The notes under the pieces were generated by a model. It ran no database searches. It was not told the DNA's origin and saw only the letters and a program-made list of their open reading frames with translations. Positions 11,602 to 26,600 of a stretch of DNA of 64,000 bases are shown here, one piece after another. Source of the DNA: Leptidea sinapis. Its lineage: Eukaryota > Arthropoda > Insecta > Lepidoptera > Pieridae. The stretch lies in NCBI RefSeq assembly GCF_905404315.1, contig NC_066290.1, positions 12,647,453-12,711,452 on the forward strand, in the 5' to 3' direction. The translations under genes were made by a program, and so were the position numbers. The number at the start of each line of letters is the position of its first letter. Position 1 is the stretch's first letter.

Positions 11602-14600
11602 GTAAGTTGAATTTATACTTTAACACTGACGATAAAACTTTCGGAAATTCTTCTTAAAATTGTCATTCCTTAAGAAATGCCATCTCATCTTTATCACATT
11701 TCCAAAGATAATGTTTATTTACTTACAGATTAGTTGGTGATTTATTACTCATGGAAATATGGGAATGCTTAACTCAGTCATTTATAAGGTCAGCCAATGA
11801 AAAACGTCTTGAAATGAGGATTGAGCATTTGCCGCCTTTGCCACAGACTGAACGATGTTATGAACTGTTTAATCTCAGTGTAAATAGTAAGTTTATTAAT
11901 ATTTGGGTAGCAAAAATGTCAAAATTATTAAATTTATTTTGTATTTCAGCTAGTTCCCTAAATTTCTTGCTTAACGCGTAAGAAATTAAGAATAATTTTT
12001 TGTTCATGAAAAAAAAAAATTGAAGTAATGAATATTCTTTTTTTTTCAGTATCAATGCCAACATCAGAGGCAAAGAGTGCAGTTAGAACCGGAGAAGTTT
12101 TAATGGTAGAATTCGGTCCTGAAGAAACTAAAACTTGTAGATTCTTTTTTGTACATAGTGTGAGAATACTTCCAGCACCACCTTGTAAGTTGTTTTATTT
12201 TACTGGAGAACAACAAATATGTGCATACATACATGTTTACCACAATTAATAACGTTTACGTTTAGTCTGTTTAAATAACAACTTCTTTGAGTTTTTATAA
12301 GCAATTTAAAAAGCCAATATTCACGAATTTGAAACACCAAAAATCATTCGTGTACAATAAATTCGATAACTATGCCGACGACGTCTTCAGATAAATTATT
12401 ATTTTTGTTACATAAACCCAGTTACTACAAACAAGAAACGGATAGTATTTGGTACGACTAGTAATACTTACTACGGGACGTATTTGAAAACTTTCTATAA
12501 AACACCAGCTGTAATGACATTTAACTGATAGATCACTACCAACGGATGAGGGGGCTACCGATAACTGTCAGTAAGACATTTGTATGGAAATAACGATATT
12601 AGCGTTTGTGCTATAGTAAATCATGTACAAGAATACTCCACACATCCCTACTAAATGTCATTTCGATAGTGAAACGGATCAAATTGATAGTGAATATGTT
12701 CGAAAAACGATTGCAGAAGAATAAATGCAATGCAATTATTTAGTAGAGACACGCATTCGATACAAACGGCAAAATGCAATAAAAATGTATTTTTAAACAT
12801 GATGAAGAAACATAAACTGTACTTTATTTTGATACTATATACCCTAGTCAATGCCGAATCTTTTGCGTCTTTTTTCAACATTGGGAATTGTCAAATGTCA
12901 ATCCGACATAAATAAACAACAACAATATAAAGTTCCTTTCATGCAAGTTAGATGCATAAAAATACATTTGTTACGAATTATAAATAGAAGTTTGATTGAT
13001 AATAAACAAAAATTATCTTAAATTAAAATATACAACCATATATTTTTTGGAACGAAACGTGAAAGAGTTTCAGAGAGATCTGTCGGTACCTAAACAAATT
13101 ACGAACAACGGATGGAAACTAAAATCGTTTGGTAGGCCGAATATCGTTCGTAGTTTTTTTAATATGATGCGTCGTTAACTATAGGAACCCGGCATTAGTA
13201 AACTACCTTTGTAATAAAGGGTAATATCGGTGACGAGATGGGCATTACCTGAATTAAATACCTACTAATAGTAAAACCATATCAGTTTATTGCAATAATT
13301 CACGACTGTGCGCTATTTTAAAGCGCCTGTATGTAAGTTGTTATTCTATACAATTAGTAACATGTTTTGGTCTAGTCTGTTGAAATGACAAGTTCTATGG
13401 GTTTTTTTTTTATAAGAATTAAAAGAGCAAATATTCACGAATATTAACACTAAGATATCGTTCGTGTACAATTAATTGGACATCTATGGCGACGCTACGA
13501 CGAGAAATTAGCCTATATATAAATTGTCCTATTCGAAACGGAAAGTTTTTGACGTTCAATAAGTTACTTCCTATTAACCTATTTCGAATAAAAATATTTA
13601 TATTTGAGTTGGACTGCTTGTTGTTGTATTTAATGAAATGAATAGTGTAAATATTTCCCATATACTGATAGAAATTTATCATAAAGTACAACGTCTAAGG
13701 ATTGATGCTGCCATGGGTGATGATCCATTAAGGGTTACATGCACCTTCCGACATCCAGTACGTATGTTGCTTAACAAAGTTAAACTATTCACGATGGGTG
13801 ACTGAAATTTTGTTGTTATATATTCTGATGTAGGAAAACCTTAAATAACCATAGACATAATACTCTCCTCGTGCAACAAAGAGCTGCTCGGATTGTTGTC
13901 CATTGCTTTGTGAATGGCTCACTTGGCGTTATGTAGAGACGTCGCTTCATTCTGTGTCTTTTACGCCATTTATCAAGGCTTCCGAAGAGCTGTTTGACCT
14001 AACTCCTGCCGCTGAATTACACCTTCGTTCAATACGCCATATATTAGGATATCATCCCCGCCATGTAGATGTGTGGCACTCTTCCACAGTGCAGTTTTCA
14101 AGTTCCTTTTTTCCACGTGCAACTGAACTATATAATGAGCTTCCTTGTGCGGTATTTCCAGGTCCTTTAAAAAAGGCGCGTACGCCTTTCTACATTTTTT
14201 ACCCATTCAGCAGGACTTCAGTTACAAACTTTTTTTGAACCAAAAAAGGTTTAAAAATACGGACATGATGTGAATTTGTAATTATTTTAAACAATTTGTT
14301 ATTTTTAAAGTGATTTCCCGCACTTCTGGGATAAATTAAATTTATGAACGGTGCGGGATTCGAACCTTTCAGGTTCCTTCCGAGCATGTCAGTTGGAAGA
14401 GCGCTCGGAAGGAAGCCGAAGCAGATAAATTTTTGTTACAAATTTAATTTAATTAATCCCAGATGTGAGGGATATCACTGTAGAAATAACAAATTGTTTT
14501 GGATTTGAAAGAGCGACATCTCAAGTCAATTTCCTAATATGCAATTATTAGGGTTGAGCAGGTTATCAACTGTAGGTCCTGTAGATGGAGCCACAACCTG

Positions 14601-17600
14601 AGAGTTGAACAAGATATACCAAGATTTACGAACCATACGTCACTCGAACGGTTGGCTCGGTTAGAAGAGCGCTCGGGTGGAATCTGAGAGTACCGGGTTC
14701 GAGTCCCGCATCGTTCATAAATTTTGGTTACAAATTTAATTTTATTTTATTATGTTGTTTTCTTTCCAGACAATAAAAACACTTTTTTTAGTATAGGGCT
14801 TCATACAACATTTACAGGAAAAATGAGAATGTTAAGAAATGGTCAACTTTTGATCGCTACAAGATTAGCCTACATACAAAATGAACTGCATTTATTTGAA
14901 TCAATGGAATATTTATGTGGATCTCCACTCTGCGAAGCCATTTTGAAACCTGAACCGAAGCATTTTCAGATCAATGAAAATAATACATTGCTTAAAATGA
15001 ATACACAAGTGAGTATTTGGATTTTTTGTACAGTGAAGTTGTTACTATCGATTGAGGTATACATTTACAAAGCCAATTAGTTCTTTTAGATTTTTTAATT
15101 TCACATTTTCCAAACTTAACATACCTATTACCTATTGAATATTATCTTATCCCCATCTTTTGGAGGGCCCACCAACACCACGTCTTTCGGTACGTGGTCC
15201 CCATTCGAGGACTTTTCTGCCCCACCGGCCATCCGTCCGTCGAACGTGCCATGCCCACTGCCTCTTCAGTTTCGCAATCATTTGGGCTTGGTCGGTGACT
15301 TTGATTCTCCTGCGGATTTCCTCATTTCTGATTTGGTCTCGCAGGGAAACTCCGAGCATTGCCCTCTGAGCGACCATGAGCTTTCTCATCAGGCCAATAG
15401 CTAGCGACCACGTCTGCGTACCCTAAGTCATCATTGGCAACTGGTTGAAAACTTTCGTCTTTAATGTTTCCTATTTGTATCTAATTTCTATCTGTGATAT
15501 TGACCCCTTGCTGGGTATAGGCCTGCCCTATGTTCTTCCATAACACTCTGTCAGCCATGCCATAATACTCTGTCACCAATAAACGAGAAGCGTATTTAAT
15601 TAATTAATATTTGAAGATTTTTATTGCGCCCACGAAAAAACATATTTTACTTTATGGTAATAGTGTCTATTTTACCTTTCTGTGCCATAAAAGTAAATGA
15701 TTAAAAATTCCCATTGAACCCCCTTAAGAATTCAGTTTTAAAGCCTTTATATTTCTAGTGGACATCAACATTAAATGAAAGTCAGAAGAGAGCAGTAAAA
15801 TTATCGGTGTCAGCTGCACTTAATGACCGACCCTTCATACAAATGGTGCAAGGTCCCCCGGGAACAGGTAATTAATAATTAAAGATATTAATAATTAAAT
15901 AATATTATCGGTATTAGCTCTACTTAAGGCCGACCCTTCATACAAATGGTGCAAGGGCCCCCAGGAATAGGTAATTAATAATTAAAGATATTAATAATTA
16001 AAAAAAATTATCGGTATTAGCTCCACTTAAGGCCGGGCCGACCCTTCATACAAATGGTGCAAGGGCCTCCGGGAACAGGTAATTAATAATTTAAGATATT
16101 AACAATTAAATAATATTATCGGTATTAGGTCCACTTAAGGCCGACCCTTCATACAAATGGTGCAAGGGCCCCCGGAAATAGGTATTTAATAATTTAAGAT
16201 ATTAATAATTAAATAATATTATCGGTATTAGCTCCACTTAAGGCCGACCCTTCATACAAATGGTGCAAGGGACCCGGGAATAGGTAATCAATTATTAAAA
16301 ATATTAATAATTAAAGGTATTAGTTCCCCTCAAGGCCGACCCTTCATAAAAATGGTGGCCCCGGGAACAGGTAATTAACAATTAAATAATATTATCGGTA
16401 TTATCTCTACTTCAGGCCGACCCTTCATACTAATGGTGCAAGGACCCCCGGGAACAGGTAAGTAATTAATAATTAAATATATTAATAATCGGTGTCAAGT
16501 AAAATTATCGGTGTCAGCTGCACCTGATGACCGACCCTTCATACAAATGGTGCAAGGGCCCCGGGAACAGGTAATTAGTTATTAAAGTAATAAATGATTA
16601 ACCCTTTGCGTACCGCCATACGGCAACAATTCGAGGATCATAATATGACACCACCATTACATATGGCACAGCGATAAAATGCACATTACCTCATTCGATT
16701 TCAAATTAAAACAAAGATAATGGGATGTTGGCATACAAAAGTTAACGGAAAAGGTTGCGGGAACTTCCGTCCTTATCGGCCATTTCATTTTAAATGTCAT
16801 AATATGGTTTCACGCGCTGATACATAGGGGTCATAATTCGAGCAACGGAGTTTTGGCATTAGCATTTTTTTCGAGTTCGGGAGGATTTCGACTTACCGAG
16901 GTGCTAATGTATTTAACTGTTAGAAAGTGAGCTGGTCTTCTATTTTGAACAGCTATAGGCATTCGTGGAATAATTACTGTTTTCTTCAGGGAAGTCCAGT
17001 GTAATATGTGCTATTGTGATGGCATATCTCTACGACACTGCGACAAGAGTCAGAGAAAGAGGGAAGCTATTGATATGTGCAACGAGTAACGCTGCCGTCG
17101 ATGATCTGGTCATCAGGTTACTTAACATCCGACAAAGTATGCCAAAAGGTTAGTATAATAAGAGTTTTTATTTTCGGATTATAGTGTGGTGAAGAGTGGG
17201 AGGATGAGTAGTTTGTAACAGTAGGTTGGGTTGTATATGTTTTAATTTTTTTTTTATATTTTATAAATATTTATATTTCTTTATCATATAAATTTAAATA
17301 TTTTTAGCCTACTATATTGTTGACGAATTTTTTAGTCAGATGCTTAGATAATTTGTACGTCTAGATAGAACTTCTTGTTGTTACGCAACGCAAGACAACA
17401 GGCCAGGTTTTTTACTTTAGTGTGCGTGACAACTACAAACACTCGCGATACGTTAGTCACTTTGTTTTAGTGTGCGTGCCTTGCGGAAAATAGAGGCTAG
17501 CAATTCGCTGCTATTTTTTTCAACGTGTTCCCAATCTATCTAGACGAACTTATAAATTATCTAAGTCACATGTTTAAAAATAAGAGTTTTAGTATTTTTT

Positions 17601-20600
17601 TATTAACTTCAACATCTACTTTAGAATGCCCTCTTCAATTACTCTTTATATATTTGATTTTTTTTGGTAGATATAAATTGGAAAAAATCTGGATTGAAAT
17701 ATTCGAAAACCGACATGATTTTACAAATAATTTGACATTAAATCCACTAGTTCGTTGTTATATCCCATCGCTCAGCTATTTTTAAAATACTCTGAGGTAT
17801 TTTGTCAGTGGCACTGGGGAGAATGTGCTTTTTCACTACTCGTGCACTCAATAATTTTGAGGTGGTAGAATAAAATGCCTTTTTCACAAAAAGCACTTTA
17901 TTAGAATTCATAATGACTACTTAATAATTGAATGCAACGCATGAATTTGGTAGGTTTTTTTTTATGGTGTTAAGTGATCACCGCCGCCTTGCAACTCCAT
18001 AGGAATCTCAGGAGCATTGCCGGCCTTTAAGTAAGGTGTACGCGCTTTTTTTGAAGGTATTTACCCATGTATGTGTGTATGTGTATGTACCCATGTCGTA
18101 TCGTCCCGGAAACACCGGAAGTTCATTCCACAGCTTTGTAGAACTTGGAAGGAAGCTCCTTGAAACCCGCACTGTGGAGGACCGCCACACATCCAGATGG
18201 TGGGGATGATATCCTAACTTGTGGCGTGTCGTGCGAAGGTGGAATACGGCATTTTGAAGGCATCCTCGCTCATCGTTTGTATTAAACACGTCAGCAATCG
18301 ACTCTCAACTGATTGGAGAGAAGGTTAGGTTGTCAGGAGATAGATAAGAGAAAAAACATTATCTATGGAATGAAGATAGTGTAAAGTAAACTTTGATTTT
18401 AATATTTGTAACAGTAGGAATCACTAATATTATCCTACACTTACGGCCGTTTCCAATATTCAGTCTATCTCTTACTTGAGATAAAATCGTTTTCTGATCG
18501 ACTTCTCTGTCCCAATAAACTTATCGACGGTAACTCACCACATCCGTGCACGCTGTCTGTCAATGGGACGACGTATAGCTTACCAGCGATATAAAGTTTG
18601 TATGGAAATTGCAATTCACGCTCTCCCAATATAAGGCGATAAGAATGGCTTATCGGGTATATTAAGACAGCTTCAGAATATTGACAGCTAATTACTGACA
18701 GTAGAAGGTAGTAATTTATCTCTATTTGTAGTAGTATATTGGGAACGGCCGTTAGTGTACAATGTATTATTTGATGGTTCGTGCAGCGGAGCGGTTCCGC
18801 ATGGTGCGAGTGGGGCGTGTCGAGGCCATGCACGGACGTGCACGAGAAGTCAGCTCGCAACAGCTGGCACACAGGGACGCGTCGCGGAGTGTGCCCGACG
18901 TCAACAACCAAGCAGTGCAAGATGAGGTAACAGGGGGATTCAAATTCAATTAAAAATCATAATTAAAAAAAAAACTATGTTTAAAAAACCGACTTCAAAA
19001 ACTAAATGAAATGAAATGAAATTTTATTTGCAGGAAACATTGTACTTAAGATGTTAACAATATTATTGATAATCCAATATGTTTCGTCAATTGACATGCA
19101 AATTATGTTACAAAATTGTCTAAACACTACTAAAAAGTATCAAATTAATTTAAAACACCTGTTATGCAAACCTTTACCTTTAATATTAATAAAATACTAC
19201 TATTTATATGTGTTAAATATTGATAGGTTTTAAGTCGGTGCCAAGCCCTAACAAAATAAAACTTAATATTATAAACAGCTTACTTACTCTAATTATTAAT
19301 TTTGTCCGGCCATGCGTGTCTGTCAGCTTGGGTTGTTTTGTTAACGAAGCTATCGCGCTCAAAGTCACGCGTGGCGAGTGTAGGTACCTACCATTTGGCT
19401 TATCACCGACTTCAAAGCTATCAATATTTAACACATGCAAATAATAGTATTTTTATTAATATCAAAGGTAAAGGTTTGCATAAGAGGTGTATTAAATTAA
19501 TTTTTTAGTTATTTGCAATTGTTATTAGTTATTTAAGAGACGGACGTCTCTTTCGCATATTTCGAACCACAATCAATGAGCTTCGAAACTCTTACTCTCT
19601 CTCTCGAATATATTTTGAAACTGTTTTCTGCCACAAAAAATAGATGTTAATTTGAATGAATGTTTTAATGTTATCTGTGTATCTGTTAATGTTAAAAGTT
19701 AAAACGTATATACAACGCCATTCGGGCATTTTTATCGACCTTTTAATAGGCGATTGTGAGAGTAGTTGTTTATTTTACTTCAATGAGATACTCACGTCGT
19801 ATCGACCTGGAAACACATAGGTTTTTTTTATACGAGGCTATTAGTCATTTGCACAATAATTTTACCTTATAATATAATTATTTATTTGTTTAATACTTAT
19901 GCTCTAACAATTTAGTCAAAGAATTCGTTACTCATCAGGTGCCTGGCCGATGCTACGCTTGTGCATAATAGATCGAAACCAACTCATCAATTTTATTAAA
20001 GTTACTGCTCACTCGCTACAATCACGGACGAAAGGACTCCGCGCCGTGATATTAGCAAGTGAAGCACCGTTATGCTAGTGTGTGTGCGGTTACGGGGATC
20101 TAGTTACACAATTTTTCTCCCTTAAATAATCATATATGGCCACAAACACTTAAAAAGTATCGTTTTTACACTTTCTTACAACGCACGACTGTATTTTTAA
20201 AATATTTTATTGAGACGCAAACTGATCTGTCACAGACGATGACAATTCTCATAATGGCCGCCTATCGGCCTGTAGTAGTGTAAGTGGGTGCGTGGGGCTA
20301 TGTATTTACACGTTAATCGGCTTGTTTTGGTGCTACACTGTTATGTAAGGTGACACGGAGTCCTTATTTTTTAACTAGTCCGTGGCTACAAGTAGGAATT
20401 TTGCCTGTATTTGGATTTAACTAATTACAGATATTGCATCAGCAAGCAAAGATAAATATGTGGAAGACTACGCTGTTTGAAACTAAGGACCCAGTAAGAA
20501 TGGCGTACTGTCAGGAGAAGATTACGTTGGCAGAAAACAGGATCAGACTGGTAAGGTCACATATCTATACTTATAAGAAAATTACTAATCGTTTTGAAGC

Positions 20601-23600
20601 TTTACACTTCGGTGTGTTCAAACACTAGTATGTTTTTCTTAGGGTATCTTCCGATATGCACTGCGAGCACTGCACAATGCTATCACTGTAGGAAAATTCG
20701 TTCCGTTATGAACTGCCAGTACTGCCGCAGTACCCTAGGGAAATATATGACGTCATAAATCGCCGCCATATTCTACTGTGAGCACTGGCGTTTTCGAGGT
20801 AAGGTACTCGCAGTACTTTGATCACGTGATCAGTCAAAACCACTCGGGTGATTAACGTTTTATAAACAATACCTACAGTTTAATCCCGAATATTTTTTTT
20901 TGACAGTACTCCAACAACAGTTTTTTTTAATGATCTAAAAAACTTTAATACACTCATTTGAATGCTGCGTCAAAAAATGCAGCTGACAGTATACGGGATT
21001 GCGTTCCGTTTTAAATAGTAACCAGTATAACTGGCTATAAAGGAACAGCTTCACAGTATACTAAATTGACGTCACACTGTACAGTGGTCGCAGTGCATAT
21101 CGGAACATACCCTTAATCTATACTGGCTACTGGTAACTAACCCATGACCTCCAAGGGGCAAAATATGTACGTAAAACTTAATACAATGCACAAATTTCAT
21201 TTGTAACTTTACCAGTGGGAGCCCCTTTGCAAAGTTTATTTGACAACGGCTCTAGACATTGCGTCACCGGCGCTTTTTAGGTTCCGTAGCCAAATCGCAA
21301 AAAGGGAACCCTTATAGATTCGTCAAGTCCATCCGTCCGTATGTCACAGCCACTTTTTTCCGCAACTATAAGAACTATCCTGTTGAAACTTGGTAAGTAG
21401 ATGTATTCTGTGAACCGCATTAAGATTTTCACACAAAAAAAGAAAAAAAAAGCAATAAATTTTGGGAGTTTAGTTACAAAATCTTATTTTTCATCAAACC
21501 CATAGGTATTTATGGATAGGTCTTGAGTGATATTGAGGTTTCTAATATCATTTTTTTTCTAAACTGAATAGTTTGCGCGAAAGACACTTCCAAAGTGGTA
21601 AAATGTGTGCCCTAAAATGATACAACTAAAAAAAAATTATCATGTACTTATAGTGTACATTACCATGCAAACTTCCGCCGAAAATTGGTTTGAACGAGAT
21701 GTAGTAAATAGTTTTTTAATACGTCAGAAATCGTATTATTAATAACTTAATTGAAAAAAAATACACTATTATTAAAACATCGATCAAAGTTACAACGAAC
21801 TACAAGAACTTTTATATTCTGTTACTTGTTGCTACAGAACCCTTCATGAGCGACTCCGAATCGCACTTGGCCGCTTTTTAAAGGTTGCACATAATTGTTC
21901 GGGCTAGATTATGGGTACCACAACGGCGTCTATTTCTACACCAGTGGGAGGCTCCTTTGCACAGGATGCCGGCTAGATTATGGATACCACAACGGCGCCT
22001 ATTTCTGCCGTGAAGCAGTAATGTGTAAGAATTACTGTGTTTCAGTCTGAAGGGCGCCGTAGCTAGTGAAATTACTGGGCAAATGAGACCTAACATCTCA
22101 TCTCTCAAGGTGACGAGCGCTGTTGTAGTGCCGCTCAGAATTTTTGGGGTTTTTCAAGAATTCTGAGCGGCACTGCATTGTAATGGGCAGGGCGTATCAA
22201 TTACCATCAGCTGAACGTCCTGCTCGTCTCGTCGCTTATTTTCATGAAAAAAATTGTATTCATTAGTATATTAATCTGATGGTATTCAGCTGCGCGGCGG
22301 GATCGGCGGCGGTGGAGGTGACGAGTTGCGGCCCGACCGGCTCGCGGCGGCGGAGAAACGAATCATCGAGCGAGCGGACATAGTCGTCACCACACTGTCA
22401 AGTTGTCACAACAATAAAATGAAAGGGTATGTTGGACAACTTACTTTATTGGATGAGGTTCCTTTGCACAGGATGGCGGCTAGATTATACTTACTATTAT
22501 AGGTACCACAACGGCACCTATTTCTGCCGTGAAGCAGTGATGTGTTAGCATTACTGTGTTTCGGTCTGAAGGGCGTAGCTAGTGAAGTTTGAATTCTTCG
22601 AATTTCCGCAGAATTCCACCTTCGCACGACACGCCACAAGTTAGGATATCATCCCCACCATCTGGATGTGTGGCGGTCTTCCACAGTGCGGTTTTCAAGG
22701 AGCTTTCTTCCACGTACTACTAAGCTGTGGAATGAACTTCCTTGTGAGGTGTTTCCGGGACGATACGACATGGGTACCTTCAAAAAAAGCGCGTACACCT
22801 TCCTTAAAGGCCGGCAACGCTCTTGTGATTCCTCTGGTGTTGCAAGAGATTGTGGGCGGCGGTGATCACTTAACAACAGGTGACCCGTAGGCTCGTTTGT
22901 CTTTCTATTCCATACAAAAAAAGTTACTGGGCAAACGAAACTTAACATGTTATGTCTCAAGGAGACGATCGGCTGTCCAACCTTAATCGTAACACAATAA
23001 TTCTTAAAGTTAAAGTAAATGTTTGAAATTTTTAAACAAATTATATTTAGGAAATAATATTTTAATCACCCTTAAGTGGTTGCACAAGTAGGCACGAAGT
23101 AGGTGTGCCTACGCTAGCGCGCAGCTGCTGGATTACTTACAGGGTGTTCCAGAATGATATTATGGAGAATTGATTTATTTTGGTTAATTATATATTTTAT
23201 TTTTGAATTATTTTTTTATAATTATGGTTAAGTAGTTCTACCCGTGTATTTATTTAATGTCGCCTTTTTAGCGCTACTCTGCTTAAAAAGTCTATTAGTA
23301 TATAGTCTAGTATATTTTATAAGTTTTTTAGTTAAGTATTATTCTCGTTCCGTCAATTTAGTAGCTAAAATAACTTTCGTTTTATTTAGCGTGACGTCAT
23401 CAAATGGCCCAACGGAAGACCAGCGTTGGTTTTCACACCAGCAAACATGATGAGTTGGGACCATTTTTGTAACATATAGCACGGACTAGTAAAAAAGGAA
23501 GGACTCCGCGCCGTGATATTAGCAAATGAAGCACCTTTATGCTGTGGTAGTAGTGGTAGTGCCATGTTGGGTCCTCACGGACACAACCAAATTGGGCCGG

Positions 23601-26600
23601 CACGCCCGGAGAAATACCACTCCCCCACTCGAAACCGGCGTGAAATAGCGGCTATGCCGCTGTGTTTCGTCCGGTGAGTGGGGTATCCGGAGGCCTAAAC
23701 CCCCCCACCCCCTCCCAAATACAAATGGCAGCACAGACTAAAACAAGACTACTCCAGGACGGTACCAGGCTATGCAGCCCTGGAGAATCCGTCCCTGGGC
23801 GTCCACAATTAGGACCTGTACCTAACAGTGGTTGCCCAGGCTGCCCCGCGTATTCTGGAGGGGGCAAATCTGCGCTGACTCGGGGCAAACAGAGCAGGAG
23901 GCTCAAACCACCCTCCTCCACACTCGCTGTGGACTTTTGCAACATCAGGGGGCTTCGCTCAAATTTAAATGCCGTCCACTTTCACATGGAGACGGCGAAG
24001 CCGGCCCTGCTCTTTTTAACCGAGACACAGATATCCTCCCTGGCTGATTCATCTTACCTTTCCTACCCGGGGTATAATTTGGAACACTCCTTTATACCAC
24101 GGGCTGGCGTGTGCGTTTACGTCAGGGAGGATGTCTGTTCTCGACGCCTGAGTTTTCTTGAAAGACAGGACCTATCAATCATCTGGCTGCGTGTAGACTG
24201 CGATAACCATCCGCGAATCTACGCATGCCTGTATAAGTCCCATAGCGGTAACGCAGAGACTGACCGGCTCCTCGAACGCATCCAAATGGCTACAGATTCC
24301 GTGTTGGAGCAGATCCCCACTGCAGAGATCGTGCTTCTCGGCGATTTTAACGCCCACCACGCCGAATGGCTAGGCTCACGTACCACCGATCATGCAGGGA
24401 GATCTGTTCACGACTTCGCCTTAGCATATGGTCTGACGCAACTGGTTATTGCGCCTACGCGAATCCCAGATGTGCAAGATCATACACCTTCACTGTTGGA
24501 CCTTCTGTTGACCTCACATCCGGACGGCTACCTAGTTTCCGTTGACCCTCCTCTGGGATCGTCGGACCACTGCCTGATCCGGAGCACCGTGCCGATCACG
24601 CGCCCAACACGGCCCCGCTTCTTAGGCTGTCGCCGCGTGTGGCACTATAGGTCAGCAAAGTGGGACGAGATGCGGTGCTTTTTTGCATCCTACCCGTGGA
24701 GGCAGATCTGTTTTTCGCTGGGAGATCCAGATGCCGCTGCTGACGCTGTTGCTGATGTGGTACTGCAAGGTATGGAACTCTTCATTCCATCCTCCTCTGT
24801 GCCTATCGGTGGCAGGTCCCAACCATGGTTTGACTGCTCCTGCAAAATGGCCTCTCGCCGAAAGCAGGAGTGCTATCAGGCTTGGGTCAATGCGGTGGTA
24901 TCTAAGGATGTGAATTCCAGCGACCTTAAAAAACACTTCAATCATGCCTCCAGGTCCTTCAAAAGAGTAATTGCTGACGCGAAGTCGAAGCACATTGGCA
25001 GAATTGGCGAGAGTCTTGCACGCCTTCCCTCGGGAACTCGTGCGTTCTGGTCGCTCGCCAAGGCTGTCCAAGGAAACTTCTGCCAGCCAGCCATTCCGCC
25101 ACTGCACAGGGATGATGACTCGCTGGCCCATGACGCGAAAGAGAAAGCTGATCTCCTGGGCTCCCTCTTCGCGTCCAACTCGACTTTGGATGACCAAGGT
25201 GCACCACCACCGCATATTCCGCGGTGCGATTCATATATGCCGGAGGAAAAAATCCGGCATGGTGCCGTGCTTAAGGCGCTTCTCACCTTGGACATTCACA
25301 AATCGAGCGGGCCCGATGGCATTCCCCCGATAGTGCTGCGGACATGTGCTCTGGAACTGGCGCCGGTCCTTACCCGTCTTTTCCGGCTCTCCTACTCATC
25401 AGGCGTAGTCCCGAAATTATGGAAGCGGCTTTAGTGCACCCGATCCCTAAGAAAGGTGTACGCTCAGATCCGTCCAACTACCGCCCCATTGCCATTACCT
25501 CCATTTTCTCCAAAGTAATGGAGTTGATCATCAACCGCCAGCTCTTGGGATACCTAGAGGGACACCAGCTGATCAGCGACTGCCAGTACGGTTTCCGTCA
25601 GGGTCGCTCAGCTGGTGATCTTCTTGCGTACCTCACCCATAAATGGGCGTAAGCGGTTGAGTCGAAGGGAGAGGCGTTGGCGGTAAGTTTGGACATAGCG
25701 AAGGCCTTTGATCGGGTGTGGCATAAAGCGCTTATAGCGAAACTGCCATCCTATGGGCTTCCCGAGAAGTTGTGCAAATGGGTCACTAGCTTTTTGGCTG
25801 ATCGGAGCATCAAGGTTGTTATCAACGGTGCATCCTCCGACTTAAAACCCATAAACTCTGGTGTCCCGCAAGGCTGTGTGCTATCCCCTACGCTGTTTCT
25901 TCTGCATATCAATGATATGCTGCAAATCAGCAATATTCATTGCTATGCAGACGACAGCACGGGGTATGCTTCCTACACCGGCCGTGCCAACATGTCCCGG
26001 GATAGCGTCGACGAGAACCGGATCAAACTTGTGTCTGAAATGCTTTGCAAAGTCTCGGAATGGGGCCGACAAAATTTAGCCCAATTCAACCCCAAGAAGA
26101 CACAAGTTTGTGCGTTCACCACTAAAGTCTCCCTTTGTCGTATCCCCTCGATTCGAGATCACTCCTCTAACTGCCACAGCCTGTATTGGCATACTTGGCG
26201 TCGATATATCGAACGACGTTCAGTTCCGTGGTCACTTGGAAGAGAAGGCCAAACTGGCCTCTAAAAAGCTTGGTGTACTCAGTAAGGCGAGACAGTACTT
26301 CACTAAAAGCCACCGCCTGCAACTTTATAAGGCGCAAATTCGGCCTCACATGGAGTACTGTTCTCACCTCTGGGCGGGTGCTCCCCAGTACCAGCTTCTT
26401 CCATTTGACCGCATACAACGAAGAGCGGCTCGAATCATCGACGATCAAGTCACCTCCGATCGGCTTGATTCTCTAGCATTGCGTAGAGATGTGGGTTCTC
26501 TCTGCATCTTTTACCGCATTTATCACGGGGAGTGCTCAGAGGAGCTGTTCGGGTTGATTCCAGCGGCCGAATTCCACCATCGGACATTACGTGCAAAGTA

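Larger units (their letters stand above)
17149..18786. other. Intron with LINE 3' fragment and a MITE
   Basis: Apart from the LINE piece at about 17950-18300 and the inverted-repeat element at 18434-18761, positions 17149-17950 are AT-rich intron with no recognised feature. A chance frame at 17525-17785 looks like noise (biased toward Phe, Leu and Ile). Confidence 0.5.

Noticed and set aside
14640..14720. tRNA gene candidate (A- and B-box-like sequence); also 28130-28200, 28600-28630 and 63100-63160
   Set aside because: No proper acceptor or anticodon stem; each is followed by a repeated body and occurs in several copies, so they are tRNA-derived SINE heads.
15868..16590. Evenly spaced repeats that could be mistaken for a CRISPR array
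   Set aside because: The genome is eukaryotic, the repeats are copies of the neighbouring exon end, and the 'spacers' are homologous to each other.
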